From the NCBI RefSeq assembly GCF_009938165.1, contig NZ_AP019650.1:744001-808000 (forward strand): a stretch of DNA of 64,000 nt, in the 5' to 3' direction. Positions 1 to 11,400 of this stretch are shown here, piece after piece. The position numbers were made by a program, and so were the translations under genes. How positions within the stretch are numbered: the stretch's first letter is position 1; every line of letters starts with the position of its first letter. The notes under the pieces are model-generated. The model saw only the letters and a program-made list of their open reading frames with translations. It was not told where the DNA came from and ran no database searches. This DNA comes from Vibrio taketomensis (GTDB lineage Bacteria; Pseudomonadota; Gammaproteobacteria; Enterobacterales; Vibrionaceae).

Positions 1-1092
1 ACTACCTTGTCTTCATCAATTAGATATTCTCTGTCGCGACGAAATAAATAATGCGCACTTAATGCCTGCTTAACCAACTCAATACGTCTCACTCGTGCGC
101 GCCATAGCGCCCATTCACACTCAACCTCGCAATCGATTCTTCACCTACTGAGGTTAATTCAACCGTTCGAGACTTTTCATTCACCATATAGTCTCGCTCT
201 CGCTCTAACTGCAACATGATGGTATAAGCTTGTTGATACATTTTACTCTGTTCTGGCTGAGGCTTCGCATCTCCCGAAATAATTAGTGGCGTACTCGCCT
301 CATCCATAAACACTCCATCGGCTTCGTCTACTACCGCAAAATGTAACCCTCGCAACATCAGTTGGTTCGGTGCTTGGCTGCGATGTGAATGAATCCCTCT
401 CATTGCGTGTCGTTGTAAGGCATGATTGTTACCGATGAGCTGAATCCGGTCTTTCAAAAATCAAACGCTAGTTCATTGTTGGTACAGTAAGTAATATCAC
501 ATGCATACTGTGCTTTGCGTTGACCAACCTGCAAGCCTTCAATAATCACACCTACAGACAACCCCAAACGTTGATACACCGGCGTCATTAATTCAGCATC
601 ACGCTGAGTCAAATAATTATTGACCGTAACAACATGGGTAGGAATACCTGCCAGCGCTGCTGTTGCTACTGGTAGCGTCGCGGTTAACGTCTTGCCCTCG
701 CCAGTGTGCATTTGGGCAACCGTGCCATGCAAAATGGCCAGTCCACCAAGAATTTGGCTATCAAATTGCCACATTCAAGCTCACGCCCAGAGACTTCCCG
801 TATCAATGCAAATGACCTAATGATTCTCCCAACACTTAAACCTTGCTGATGCATTTGCTTGCGAAGAGCGTAAATTGCTATATCAAGTTCTTCATCACTT
901 AACCGACGAAGATGACGATCGTATCGTTTCACCCCCAGAGTATCGGTCGATAGAACCACACCGAAGATCGAATAGGTCTCGAAAAGTATGCCGTGATTGT
1001 TCGCCACCAACGTACCATTAAGCTTTGCTTTATCGGTGCCTTTGCGGACGTTCCAAACAAGAAACAGGGCGTCTAATTGGATAGTTAAACAT
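1..1092 (-). CDS. SecA-like preprotein translocase ATPase, partial (runs off left edge)
   Basis: N-terminal part of a SecA-family motor ATPase. Visible are the Walker A region MHTGEGKT (about 720), the following SecA signature with [28 protein letters not shown] (about 460-500), and the Walker B block [21 protein letters not shown] (about 270-320). The frame open at the left edge reads [20 protein letters not shown], so the gene continues outside the window. The likely ATG at 1092 overlaps the stop of the M50 gene. At least three frameshifts split it here. The sequence departs from housekeeping SecA (for example [13 protein letters not shown] instead of DEVDSILIDEART), so I read it as a dedicated paralogue, SecA2-like in the loose sense. 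Its position as last visible gene of the giant-protein export cluster suggests that it powers export of the LEPR-XLL protein. That role is inference; the family call is firm. Confidence 0.85.
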
Positions 1093-3203
1093 CAAACTGC
1101 CTCAAGAACACTCGCCGAATACTTCTATACCATCTATACGCTAACGGTTCTGCTGGATGTTCAAACAAAACATGCGCGCGCTCATCAAAACGAAACTTAT
1201 CAATATTTGCAGCATCAACTTCGACTTGGAAATAGCCATGATAACTTTGCAAGCCCGTAAGTGAACTAGGATCTAACGCAATGAGGCCGCCGCCATCGGT
1301 GGCCAAAATTACCTGGGCAATGGTGTGTAGGCGCAGGAACTTGGCGCAGGATTTTGGACTCATAAGAATGGTGCGGATTTGAAACCAACTTTATGCTGAC
1401 CGATTGAGTATTATTCCGCACATTCTCTATATCGTTTTCTGCCACCAGCACAGTTAATGGTAGCTTTGCATAATCCAGAACATACGCGATAACGTCTCCT
1501 CGATGATAAAACTGACCAAGGTTATCTCGGCCTTGCGGTAATATAAATTCTCCATCATTTGGGCTGATAACTCTCATCTGCTTGAGCCTTGCTTGGATCT
1601 CTTGATATTGAAGGGCTAGATATTTCATCTCATGCAAAAGTATCTCTGATTCACTGCGATTTTCCACACTCGCCTTATAGCGAATTCGAGCTTCATTTAA
1701 TTGTGCCGCAAACAATTTTGCTTGCGCCTCAATTCTGGATCTCGCAATTGAATAATGCCCTGCCCTCAGTAACTTGACTACCGGGGTGACGCTCAATTCA
1801 GTGATAAACCCGCTAGTTTGAGCTCGAACATAGGAATCTTGAGGAATATACAGCACTCCTTGCGAATAAGTTTTATATGGAGCCGGAAAAAAAGTAGCAT
1901 CATTGCCATCAAAGCACCGCTAACGAACTGATGGTGTAAATTCGTTGTTTCTTTGCGCTCATTACTACATCGTTCATAGGCTTAACCATCATCTTTAATA
2001 ACGGCAGCAATAAACTGGTCCAAATCGACCAAATCGCTAGTATTGCCCCAATAAATAGATACTTCGTCGCAACAAATAGCGAAATCGCGATCATTACAAA
2101 CATTCGATAGCAATACGCCGCGACGGCATAATTTGCCAACCAAGCCGACTCTGACACGCTATGGGCGCTCGAACGCGCTTGCGACAAGCGAAGACATAAC
2201 GCTTAATCAAATAACCAACCTGGGCATTCCCTCGCGAAGCAAGATTGGGGATTTCAAATAGTCCGCTAACACATAGTAAGCATCAAAGCGCAACAAAGGA
2301 TTTCCATTAAAGAGTACTGTCGACACGCCTCAATCAACATCACGTTATAGGCAATGGCGCGTACAACGCCAGTTCAACCATCACCCATACGATCATCGCT
2401 ATGGCCGCCATAAACAGCTCACCTAACACCCACTGCACCAACCATCATGCGTTGATATTTACTTAGAAACGAAGAAGCCGCTGAGGCATCAACATAAGGA
2501 ACAGGGATAAATATTAGCAACATCACCCCATTTCATGCACTTCACCACCCATCGCTTAACCGCGTAACCATGCCCTAGTTCATGCACCAGTTTTACTATT
2601 GGGTAAGCTAACGCCATTAAAATCAAATTCTCAACCGCGAGCATGATCACTCAAGTTCTGAGTTAAACTCGTCCAATGGGTGGCAGCCATAACCATGCCC
2701 AGAGCGACAACAATAAACCATATCACCGCACCAAATTTCGAGAGACAATTCTCGCCACCCATTGCGTCGCGGACAAAAACCTTCAGGATCGAGGAGCGGA
2801 ATTCTTATACTTAATGGTGACTTAAGCTGCTGAAGCCACTTTCTACGTTGCTCGCTTTCACGTCGTTGTTGCAATATGGCTATATCTGGTAACACATCGG
2901 TTTGAATAACATTGGCTTGGTTTAACTGACCAACCAATTGAATCACTTCATCTTGCGTCGGCAAATCATCTTCAAATCGTTCACAAACAATATCCCAAAT
3001 TTGCTGTAGCGTTCGATCTCCATCCATTAAACCAATCAGAAAATAAGCGATGCGTGAAGCGTTGAAATTGGCCATAATATGGTCCTGCAACACATACCAA
3101 ACCTCTCCTCGATAGGTGTGCCGATGGATATCGGCATGTTTGCGTAAACGAACTTTATGTCTGCTATTCGATACCAATTTTGACTAAATAGGGACTGAGA
3201 CAT
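1085..3203 (-). CDS. PqqD-like / M50 site-2-protease-like / HlyD-type membrane fusion protein (frameshifted)
   Basis: About 705 residues in three parts. The N-terminal 110 residues are PqqD-like ([39 protein letters not shown]). A multi-pass M50 metalloprotease core follows, with the zinc motif [12 protein letters not shown] near 2565-2600 and the third conserved motif [17 protein letters not shown] near 2280-2320. The C-terminal half is a biotinyl-lipoyl/HlyD-like adaptor with a coiled-coil stretch (about 1266-1860), ending [20 protein letters not shown] chose ATG 3203 because [15 protein letters not shown] matches the usual start of this family; a missing base then shifts the frame before [10 protein letters not shown]. 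Several further frameshifts cross the membrane core. HELGH and NPLLRFD are intact, so proteolytic activity is plausible. It lies between the GAF-HlyD and SecA-like genes, overlapping both, which suggests translational coupling. Confidence 0.85.
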
Positions 3204-5071
3204 GGGTAACTATCACCCCACCATGACCAATATTGGATACGTAACCAATCAACCAACTCTCTAGTCCAAATTGAAATAGTAAGCCGCTTATCAATTGAAA
3301 CCTTTGCAACCCTTCCATACCTGGGCGTAACTGGGCCTGAGTCTCTTCGCCCTTCATCAAAGTTGTGCTTCGGCGATAAAGTAAGTTTCACCTTCTTTAG
3401 CCTCAACGATGGGTGTCACCTTGGTTACTTCAAAGTCAAAACCATACTCAGGTAATGCGGAAGGTGCAATGTCCCAAGCTGACCTATGTTCAAATCAGCT
3501 ATACGATTCTCTGGAATCTGTAATCGAATACGAAAGCTGTTCAAAGGCGCAACCTCAAATAACAGTTCACCTTTACACGGCACTACCAAGACGTTGATTT
3601 AAATCACCACTCACCACAACACCTGCGAACGGTGCGACAATGCTGCCTCGCACGATTTGACTGTTGACCAACTCCAACTGCGCATCAACCTGTTCTTGCT
3701 GCGCGTTAATAATGTTGATTTTGGCTCGATCACGAATCGCAATAGCTTCTTGATATTGTTTATTTAACTTGCTTTGTTCACTCAACCATTTAAGTTTTTC
3801 TAAACGTAGATCTTTATCGTCCATCGTCAGCAGTAACTGGGACTCAGTGACGATATCACCAGCTCGAACTAAAGCCTCACCAATGCAGCCATCGTAGGTG
3901 TTACTAATGCCCGCTGTACGCCACTCTCAATTTGAGCTTTAGCGGCGAGTCGATAATGGCTAGTCACCGTCGAAGCAAGATAAACCGCAGTTACTATCGA
4001 AAGCACCCTAATTTACGACCAAGATAATTAGGTCCGAATAATCGCTTTAGTTGTTCAATGAACGAATCTGATGTTTTCTGCAACCACCAACGATCATTAA
4101 GCCGTTTTTCTTCGATTGCCGGTAGAACCAAACAGGCTAGGCTTTGACAAACTTCTGCCTCTGAGAAAGAAACCACCCTTTCGGGCTTGCCTTCAAGCAC
4201 TAAGCAACCATACAACTTGCTATCAAAAATAATGGAATCGAAACCACTGCGATATCGCCAAACTGTGTCGACAACTCTTTATGCGCTCGATCTATGTAAC
4301 ATTGCGCCGCATCTCTGTGAGGAAAGCAAATAATCTGTCCCCGATCTAAACACTCATCCATTACAGTCTCTATTAGACGTACATGGTTCATTTTCTTACC
4401 GAACTGAGCGCTATGAGACAGGTGCTGTAATTGACAGCGATGTTTCTTATACGCACCAAAACTGACACGATCACAATTAAGCAGCACTGCTAACTCGGTA
4501 ACTAGACGCATAGCCGCCGCACCATAAGTCTGTTCAGAGTACGCGCGAGCACATCAATTTTGTCTGCATTGGCCTGCTGTGAGATATGCAGTTGCTTTAA
4601 CCGTTGTTGATATTCGACGACTTCAAGTCCAGCACAACTGAACTCTATGCTCGCTAGTGCCTGAGTAAGCTCGCTTTGACTACTCACTTCCAACGCCAAT
4701 GCGACCACGGCCAAACGCTGCTGATCACTATCAAATACAGGATAAATAATGCCAAATGCTTGAGCGTCTTGTTCCGGATAATCAAGTGCTGCAACTTGAG
4801 GTTGAGTTACGTTCAGATTTGTTAAAACTAATTGGTTTAGAGCTTGATAACTCTTCGCTTGATTCTGGTAGTCGGCGGTAGGGATTAAATCATTATCAAT
4901 AGGAAGTAAGATGAGTGCAGAGTTTAAGCTAGGAATGAGCGATTTTTGTTTAAGCAACCACCTTTGATAATAACTACTAGAAGCATGATCTGGCAGTATT
5001 GAACCAGGCTCCTGTTCACCGTTTGCGGAAAATGCCAACTGCTCATCAGTTGTACCGACTTGCTGCGTCAT
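3164..5071 (-). CDS. GAF-domain HlyD-family periplasmic adaptor (frameshifted)
   Basis: About 630 residues. The N-terminal 350 residues hold a GAF-type sensor region: LVTELAVLLNCDRVSFGAYKK, then LSHSAQFGKKMNHVRLIETVMDECLDRGQ, then a second part ending AEVCQSLACLVLPAIEEKRLNDRWW. After a single membrane segment near 4000 comes an HlyD-type adaptor: DDKDLRLEKLKWLSEQSKLN coiled coil and IVAPFAGVVVSGDLNQRLG, a barrel-sandwich motif. The end reads RELVDWLRIQYWSWWG. Start ATG 5071 has AAGGGA about ten bases upstream. The exact stop is uncertain: the frame ends at 3164, but an earlier stop near 3210 is possible if one base is missing. At least three frameshifts interrupt it. An adaptor carrying its own cytoplasmic sensor suggests small-molecule or redox gating of export; that function is inference. 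Confidence 0.85.
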
Positions 5072-5108
5072 ATCTTACATCCCTTTACTTACTACCTCAA
5101 CCTAGGCA

Positions 5109-5135
5109 GTTCGCTTACCCTCCTGGTAAGCGAAC
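5109..5135 (-). promoter_or_regulatory. 11-bp perfect hairpin with AGGAG loop in leader of GAF-HlyD gene (CsrA-site-like)
   Basis: Perfect 11-bp inverted repeat GTTCGCTTACC / GGTAAGCGAAC with a five-base loop. On the minus-strand transcript the loop reads AGGAG. CsrA/RsmA proteins favour GGA motifs presented in hairpin loops, and this matches that layout closely. It lies about 37 bases upstream of the ATG at 5071, too far to be the ribosome-binding site itself. The structure is directly visible; CsrA binding is inference. Confidence 0.55.
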
Positions 5136-5208
5136 TCACTCAATAATGGTCAAGAAAACCAAAGTGATAACAATTAAAATAACGTTATTTAACAACAATG
5201 TCTAGCAA

Positions 5209-5228
5209 GGTTAGCCTTTCGGCTAACC
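5209..5228 (-). terminator. Intercistronic hairpin after the giant gene
   Basis: Perfect 8-bp stem GGTTAGCC / GGCTAACC with a four-base loop, 37 bases past the stop of the giant gene. There is no T-run on the minus strand, so it is a poor intrinsic terminator. It may stabilise the upstream message or act as a partial attenuator before the adaptor gene. Confidence 0.4.
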
Positions 5229-5265
5229 TAAATGCTCATCATCGCTATCATACTTTTATCTCGCA

Positions 5266-5420
5266 TTACCACCCATGCCCCAATCCTGCGATGGCTGCCT
5301 CAATATCGATATCGCTATCTCCTTGGCTTGCCGCCTCCTCTTCTAGCACTTCACAAACCTTGGATTCCTCAGTGCACTCTTGCTCAGATTCTTGTTGCTG
5401 CTCTGATGGTGTTTGACCAG
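5266..5420 (-). other. Acidic C-terminal tail of the giant protein
   Basis: The last 48 codons before the stop at 5266 read from [18 protein letters not shown] through [13 protein letters not shown] to [15 protein letters not shown]. The tail is Glu/Gln-rich with two Cys and a short hydrophobic end. No LPXTG, autotransporter or type 9 sorting motif is seen. Its job is unknown. Confidence 0.6.
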
Positions 5421-8400
5421 ATTCCGAAGTATTCGCATCCTCTACTGCAGGGGTTTGCCTGCGATTGATCCACCACGTCGCTTACATCTTGACTCTGTTC
5501 AGCTTCATTGTCATCTACTCCGTTTTCAGATGGCAAGGGTCGGCTGGAAGGTTCTCAAACCCTGCTGCTGTTGGCTCTGTTGGGATAATAAAGTCAGCAC
5601 CTTGCGCTCCACCACTCGATGCATTGGCGATAAACAAGTGACAAGTTGTCAAACGCTTGTCGTGCATCAGAAGTAAATGCAGTAGTAACAGCAGTGCGAC
5701 TGCGTGCGGCTTCTCCTAAATTGGATTTAGCATGAACCTGTTTGGCATATCCGCTGAACAAGTTGGTTTGCGCTTGGCGAATTAAATCCAGCCCGCCTTG
5801 AGCCAAAGAAATGATCGATGTTGCACTACTTATTGAGTCACTCTCAACAAAGGTGAAACGACCATAGTCTCCTAGCAACACATCTTCACTAAAGTTAGCA
5901 AAGAAGAAATCGTTACCATACTGACCTTGCATACGGTCAAGCCCTGCGCCACCTGAGAGCGTATCATTTCCACCTACAAATAGGTCGACCGCTTCAAATA
6001 CAAAGATATTGCCTGAACGAGTTAACAATGAACCATCACCGCCAAGAATATCATCACCAGATTGCCCATAGATAACATCACTTCATAACCACCGAAAATG
6101 ACGTCTCGGTTCGAACCACCTATCAGCGTATCATTACCACCTAAGTTGGTATTTCCGGTACGAACTTGTGTAACGACCACTACTATCGCTGAGTATATAG
6201 CCATCATCACCTACAATGACGGTTTCACCAGCAAAGTTGGTTACAACATCACTACCAACACCTGCAATGACTTGGTCACTGCCTGCCCCACTCGAAATAA
6301 CATCGCTACCGCCAGTGGTATTTGATATATCGGTGCTAAACATCAAACGGCGCGCGCCATCAAGAAAATTGATTTGTCCGTTGTCACCGACAATAGTGTC
6401 GTCACCGACCCCGTCGTGATAGTGTCAGAACCGCCCCACCAAGAATGGTATTGTTCCCACCCGCAATGAATATTGCATCACTGTTGCCTTGGCCTAAATT
6501 CGTAGTACGCGCACTAGTAATAACTTGTTGCTGGTCAAACAAAATTTGGCCATTATCACCAATAACTATGTTATTACCTTCACCAATTGAAATGTTATCG
6601 CTGCCAAAACCACCCAGTACTACACTATTTCCCGCACCAAGCGTTATATTATCCGAACCACCTACATTCGCATCATTGGTTACCGATTGAGTTAACAATG
6701 CATTTGCGTTGTAAGTAAGTGTACCGTTATCGGCAATAATATGGTTATCACCTGAGCTCGACTCGAGGATATCGCTGCCTAAGCCAGCAATAATGCGGTC
6801 ATTCCCCGCCCAGAAGTGATCGTGTTATCCCCTGCAGTTGAAGCCACTGTATCAGTGCCCATCAAACTACGCGCTATACCATCAACAAAATTAATTTCAC
6901 CATTATCGGCGACAATCCAATCATCGTTATCACCGCTAATGATTGCATCGTTACCGATACCCGCAAGTACGAAATTCAGTCCATCGCCTGCATTAATGTT
7001 GTCATGGTTACCTTGTTCGTAGAAGGTCGTCGCAACACGAGTAACAACGCCCGCATCATCGAAGCTAATTTCACCGTTATCACCAACGATGTAATCAGTA
7101 CCACTGCCCGTTTGTACCCTATCTTGACCATCACCAGCCAAAATTACGTTGTCTCCTTGCACTAGTGAAACTCGATCATCACCACCTAAATTTGCATCAG
7201 TGGTTACCGCACTCACCAAAATGCCTGCGGCGTTATAGTGCAACGAACCGTAGTCAGCAATGATATGCGAACTACCACTATCTGAAGTAATAACATCATT
7301 TCCTAAGCCGGCGATGATGCGATCATTACCACTTGTGGGTGAATCGTATCATTACCAAACGCATGTTGCTCGCCACTAACGCTCTCAATCACCGTTTCGG
7401 TACTGCGCAATTCAACCGTACCAAAATCACCCAGCACCCAGTCATTACCTGCTCCAGAATTGATAACGTCGTTACCCGCACCTGCAATAATGATATCGCT
7501 TCCCTCGTTACCATAAATTGTATCAACGTCTCCAATATTGGTATCCTGGCTAAACGCAGCAGTTACTACACCTGTCACTAAGGTCACACTACCGATATCA
7601 CCGAAGATGACATCATCATCACTTGCATCAGAGGTAGTACGCACTGCGTTATTACCGCCATAAATATCATCTTGACCTGCACCCGCTAGGATCAAATCAT
7701 TATTGTTCCCACCCAATACAGTATCATTGCCACCAAGTGCAAAACTTTGGTTGGTCACTTCAACCACATCGTTCCAATCCGTTGAAAGATGCGATTTACA
7801 TCTGCACGTTGTTCAATGTTGCCAAAATCAGCGATCACAATATCATCACCACTACCGGCATTAATTTCGTCATGACCGAAGATTAATTGATCAGATGTCT
7901 CTAGATTATCGGATTGAGTATCAGCGATATTCACCACAGTTAAGATTTGCTGATTCAATTTGGTGGTTAAATCAATACGCGTTGAAGAATCGATGTTAAA
8001 TCCAGCATCACCATAAAGGTGGTCATTGCCTCCACGGCCATTGATAACATCGTCACCAGAGCCGCCAGCAATATGATCGCCATGTTCACTACCCGTAATT
8101 GTGTCATTACCGGCGCCACCGTAAAGAACCACAGAACCATTAGCGCCAGCAGCATTAAGCGTATCATTGCCAGGATTGCTAAATTCTCTTGCTTTGTCGG
8201 TTTTCCAATGATGTCGCATCAAAAGACCAACCATCTTGACCAGTATCGCCAAATAGAACCAACGCACTGCTTGCATCACTGCCCGTTACTGATAGTGAAT
8301 CATTACCGCCCCACCATGCACCACGGTTAATGAGTTGGCGGCGGTATTGGTTACTGTAACATCATCATTGCCTTGACCTAGGAATAGCTCGACCACTTCA

Positions 8401-11400
8401 ACGTTACCGTACTCGATTCCAACTTCCATACCCAAACCGGTAACAGTGGTATCAGACAACACGCCGCTATCATCGGTAATGCTGCCATCGTTAAAGATAT
8501 TAACCACGTCAGTTAGCTCCGTTTCGTTAATCTCAATATTAACGATTGGTAGCTCACTATCCGTTTCACTAGGCAAAGTAACCGAGCCAGCTAATGCTCG
8601 AGATTTGCCATCTGGCACGCCACCATCAATAATCAGTTTGCCTTGAATACCGCTCAGCGTATGTGATTGCAGTGGCGGATTTTGAACTGGTTGCCCCTCT
8701 TGTTGTTGATAATCGGGATTCACCGACAAGGTAATCGTAATTGGCTGATCCCAATTATCTGCGTCGAAGGTAACGGTATTGTATTGTGCGTTAAAGCGCG
8801 CATCACCACTGGCAAAGAGAGTTTGCCCATCATTCAGCAGATTTATCACCACTGGTGCGGTTGGCGCTTTACTTAAGACTAACGAATAATCATCGGTTTG
8901 ATTGTCACTGACTAGCGTTGTTCCGTTGGTTTGAGTAACGATCACCGAGCCACTGTCGTTGTCCGTTACTGAAACGATTTGTTCAATACCACTCACTGTA
9001 TTGTAATCGGACTCAACTACATTACTTGACGCGGTAAAGTTGATATTACCTTGATAAAAATTTTCACATCAGCGTCATCAATCGCCTCTACCGTCAAGAC
9101 CTTAGCCTTATCCCAGTTTGAGGCATCAAAGCTAAAGCGAGTTTGGCTAAATTTAAGTTGCGCAGCCTGAGCGTTACTCAGCAACCGACACGTCAACCGT
9201 CACGATTTCACCTACCGCGGGCTGAGTAGCTAATCGGACCGTATATTCTGTGCTTATGTCACCTTCTGCAATTGCATTACTGCCACTTGCTAACGATAAT
9301 ATCGGCTTGGTCATTGTCAAATACCGTGACTTCGACATTAGCAATATCCAAACCATCAAAATCAGGATTTTCACTACGGACACTATGGCTAATGACGTAG
9401 TCACGCGTCCCTTCAGCTCCTGGATCATCTATCGCTTTAACATAAATTGTTGTGCTATCACTCCAGTTTGAGCCTGTTTCGTAACTCACAACCAAAGACT
9501 CGTAGAAGTTCACGTTGTCAGTTGAGACCAAAATACTTGCCGCTGTGCCCGATGTACTGTCCTTATCGCTACTTGACGCTCGCGCTGCAGACACTGTCAC
9601 ATATGCGATAGTTGCAACATTGGGTTCATCCACACTTAACGACAATTGATAGTTATCAATGGTGCCATCTTCATCAATCAATAACGACTGATCGCTCACT
9701 GCTACCGCGCCGTTCTCTTTGCTCGCAACATTAAGAGAAACGCCATCAACAAAGATGCCGTTATACGATTCATCTTCACTAAATACACTATGATTGATAA
9801 AGCTACTGCGGCCCTCTACCGAGTACGATACGATCTCTTCGGTTACATCACTCGCGATATTAAAGACATCAGCCCCTAAACCACCAATAATGGTCGTTTC
9901 GACATCCGCATTGGTGCTTAAAATAAAGAAGGTATCATCACCCTCAAGACCATCAAGTTCTGCGTACTCCACCCCTGATAACCCACATTCAGACCAGCAC
10001 CAAAATGCCATCTTCGGTGACCATAAAGTTATCGTCGCCTTCAGTACCTAGCACCACGACCTTATCGTTACCGGCTCCACCATCAATATTAAGCGCTGCA
10101 TTGATACTGTATTCAATCGTATCTGCGCCGTCCCCGCCAAACAGTTCAACATCAACACTATTGTTGGTTAAGCCACTATCTTTGAGCAAAATGCACGCAC
10201 GACAAAATTATCGTCACCATCTTCACCATAAAGCTTCGTGACCGCCTTGTTCGAATATACTTTGATGCTATCGCTGCCATCGCCGCCATAAATAACCATT
10301 GGCAAACTATTACCTTGGCAAAAGCCCAATGTAGTTTCGGTTGTTTCGATATCATCACCGTCGGCGACGGTGCCGAGCGCAGCTTTACGATCACTGCCGT
10401 AGAGTTGGCCTACTTGGAAGCTATCATTACCAGCTCCACCATCTAACGTAACAATCGCACTTGTATCATCGCTATAGAAGCTATCTTCACCAGCAAGACC
10501 ATTAATAGTTAAGCGAGCATTGATGTTGCCATCGTAATTAACTCTTTCTACTTGTTGTTCATAGCCATCACTACTATCTTGATGCAGCGCCGCAACAAAA
10601 TTCGCGCGGATTAAGAAAGTGTCATTCAAACTCGAGCCATTAATCGTGAGTTTATCAGCACCATCATCAGGCGCTCCGCTATCACTCACATCAATCACAT
10701 AGTCAGCATTATTCCCAGTGCGATGGATAGCATAACTATCGGTGCCACCTTGTCCATCCAGTACAAACGCATCACTGCGAGTATGAAGTTGGTTAACCGT
10801 AATCAAGTCATCACCGCGACCCATTTCAACCTTGATATCACCAAGCAAGCTCGTGGCAGAAAATTCAACGTCATCATTGCCGGCCCCATCTCAATATTAA
10901 TGCTTTGCGCTTGCATCGAACCAGTTAGTAACTTATCTTGATCGTTTTCGCCTGAAATAGTGATTTGGTTGCCGCGACAATCGAACCATGCAGTTCTGCA
11001 TTACCACCAATGGCATCGTTATTGCCCACCAAACCTTGATCAATTTGAATCGAGACATCCGTAAGGGCATTTAACTTCGCCCCTACTTCAACGATAAAAT
11101 CATCCCCTGCGTCAATGTTGATGTTCGCACCTGACGTAAGTTCGATGTTTTGCTTAATGCGAATCGAGTCATTGGCGCTATCATCAGATGAAGACAAATT
11201 GATGTTGCCATCAGCGATGATGTTCTCCGTAACCGTAATTGGACTATTGGCTGCAACATTAATATCACCACCCGCGTACAGACCATTTGGAATTCCACTC
11301 ACCACACTGCCAACATCCAGCGCCCTTTGTTTAATAAGTAAGTGCTGCCCGTCGTTGATTGACCTTGGATAGCGCCAAGTTCGGTGGCTAACGCCTTTGT

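Noticed and set aside
6445..10241. Several plus-strand frames rich in Ser/Pro/Leu (for example 6445-6690, 9794-10051)
   Set aside because: These are the antisense of RTX and Calx-beta-like repeats, with composition dictated by the other strand.
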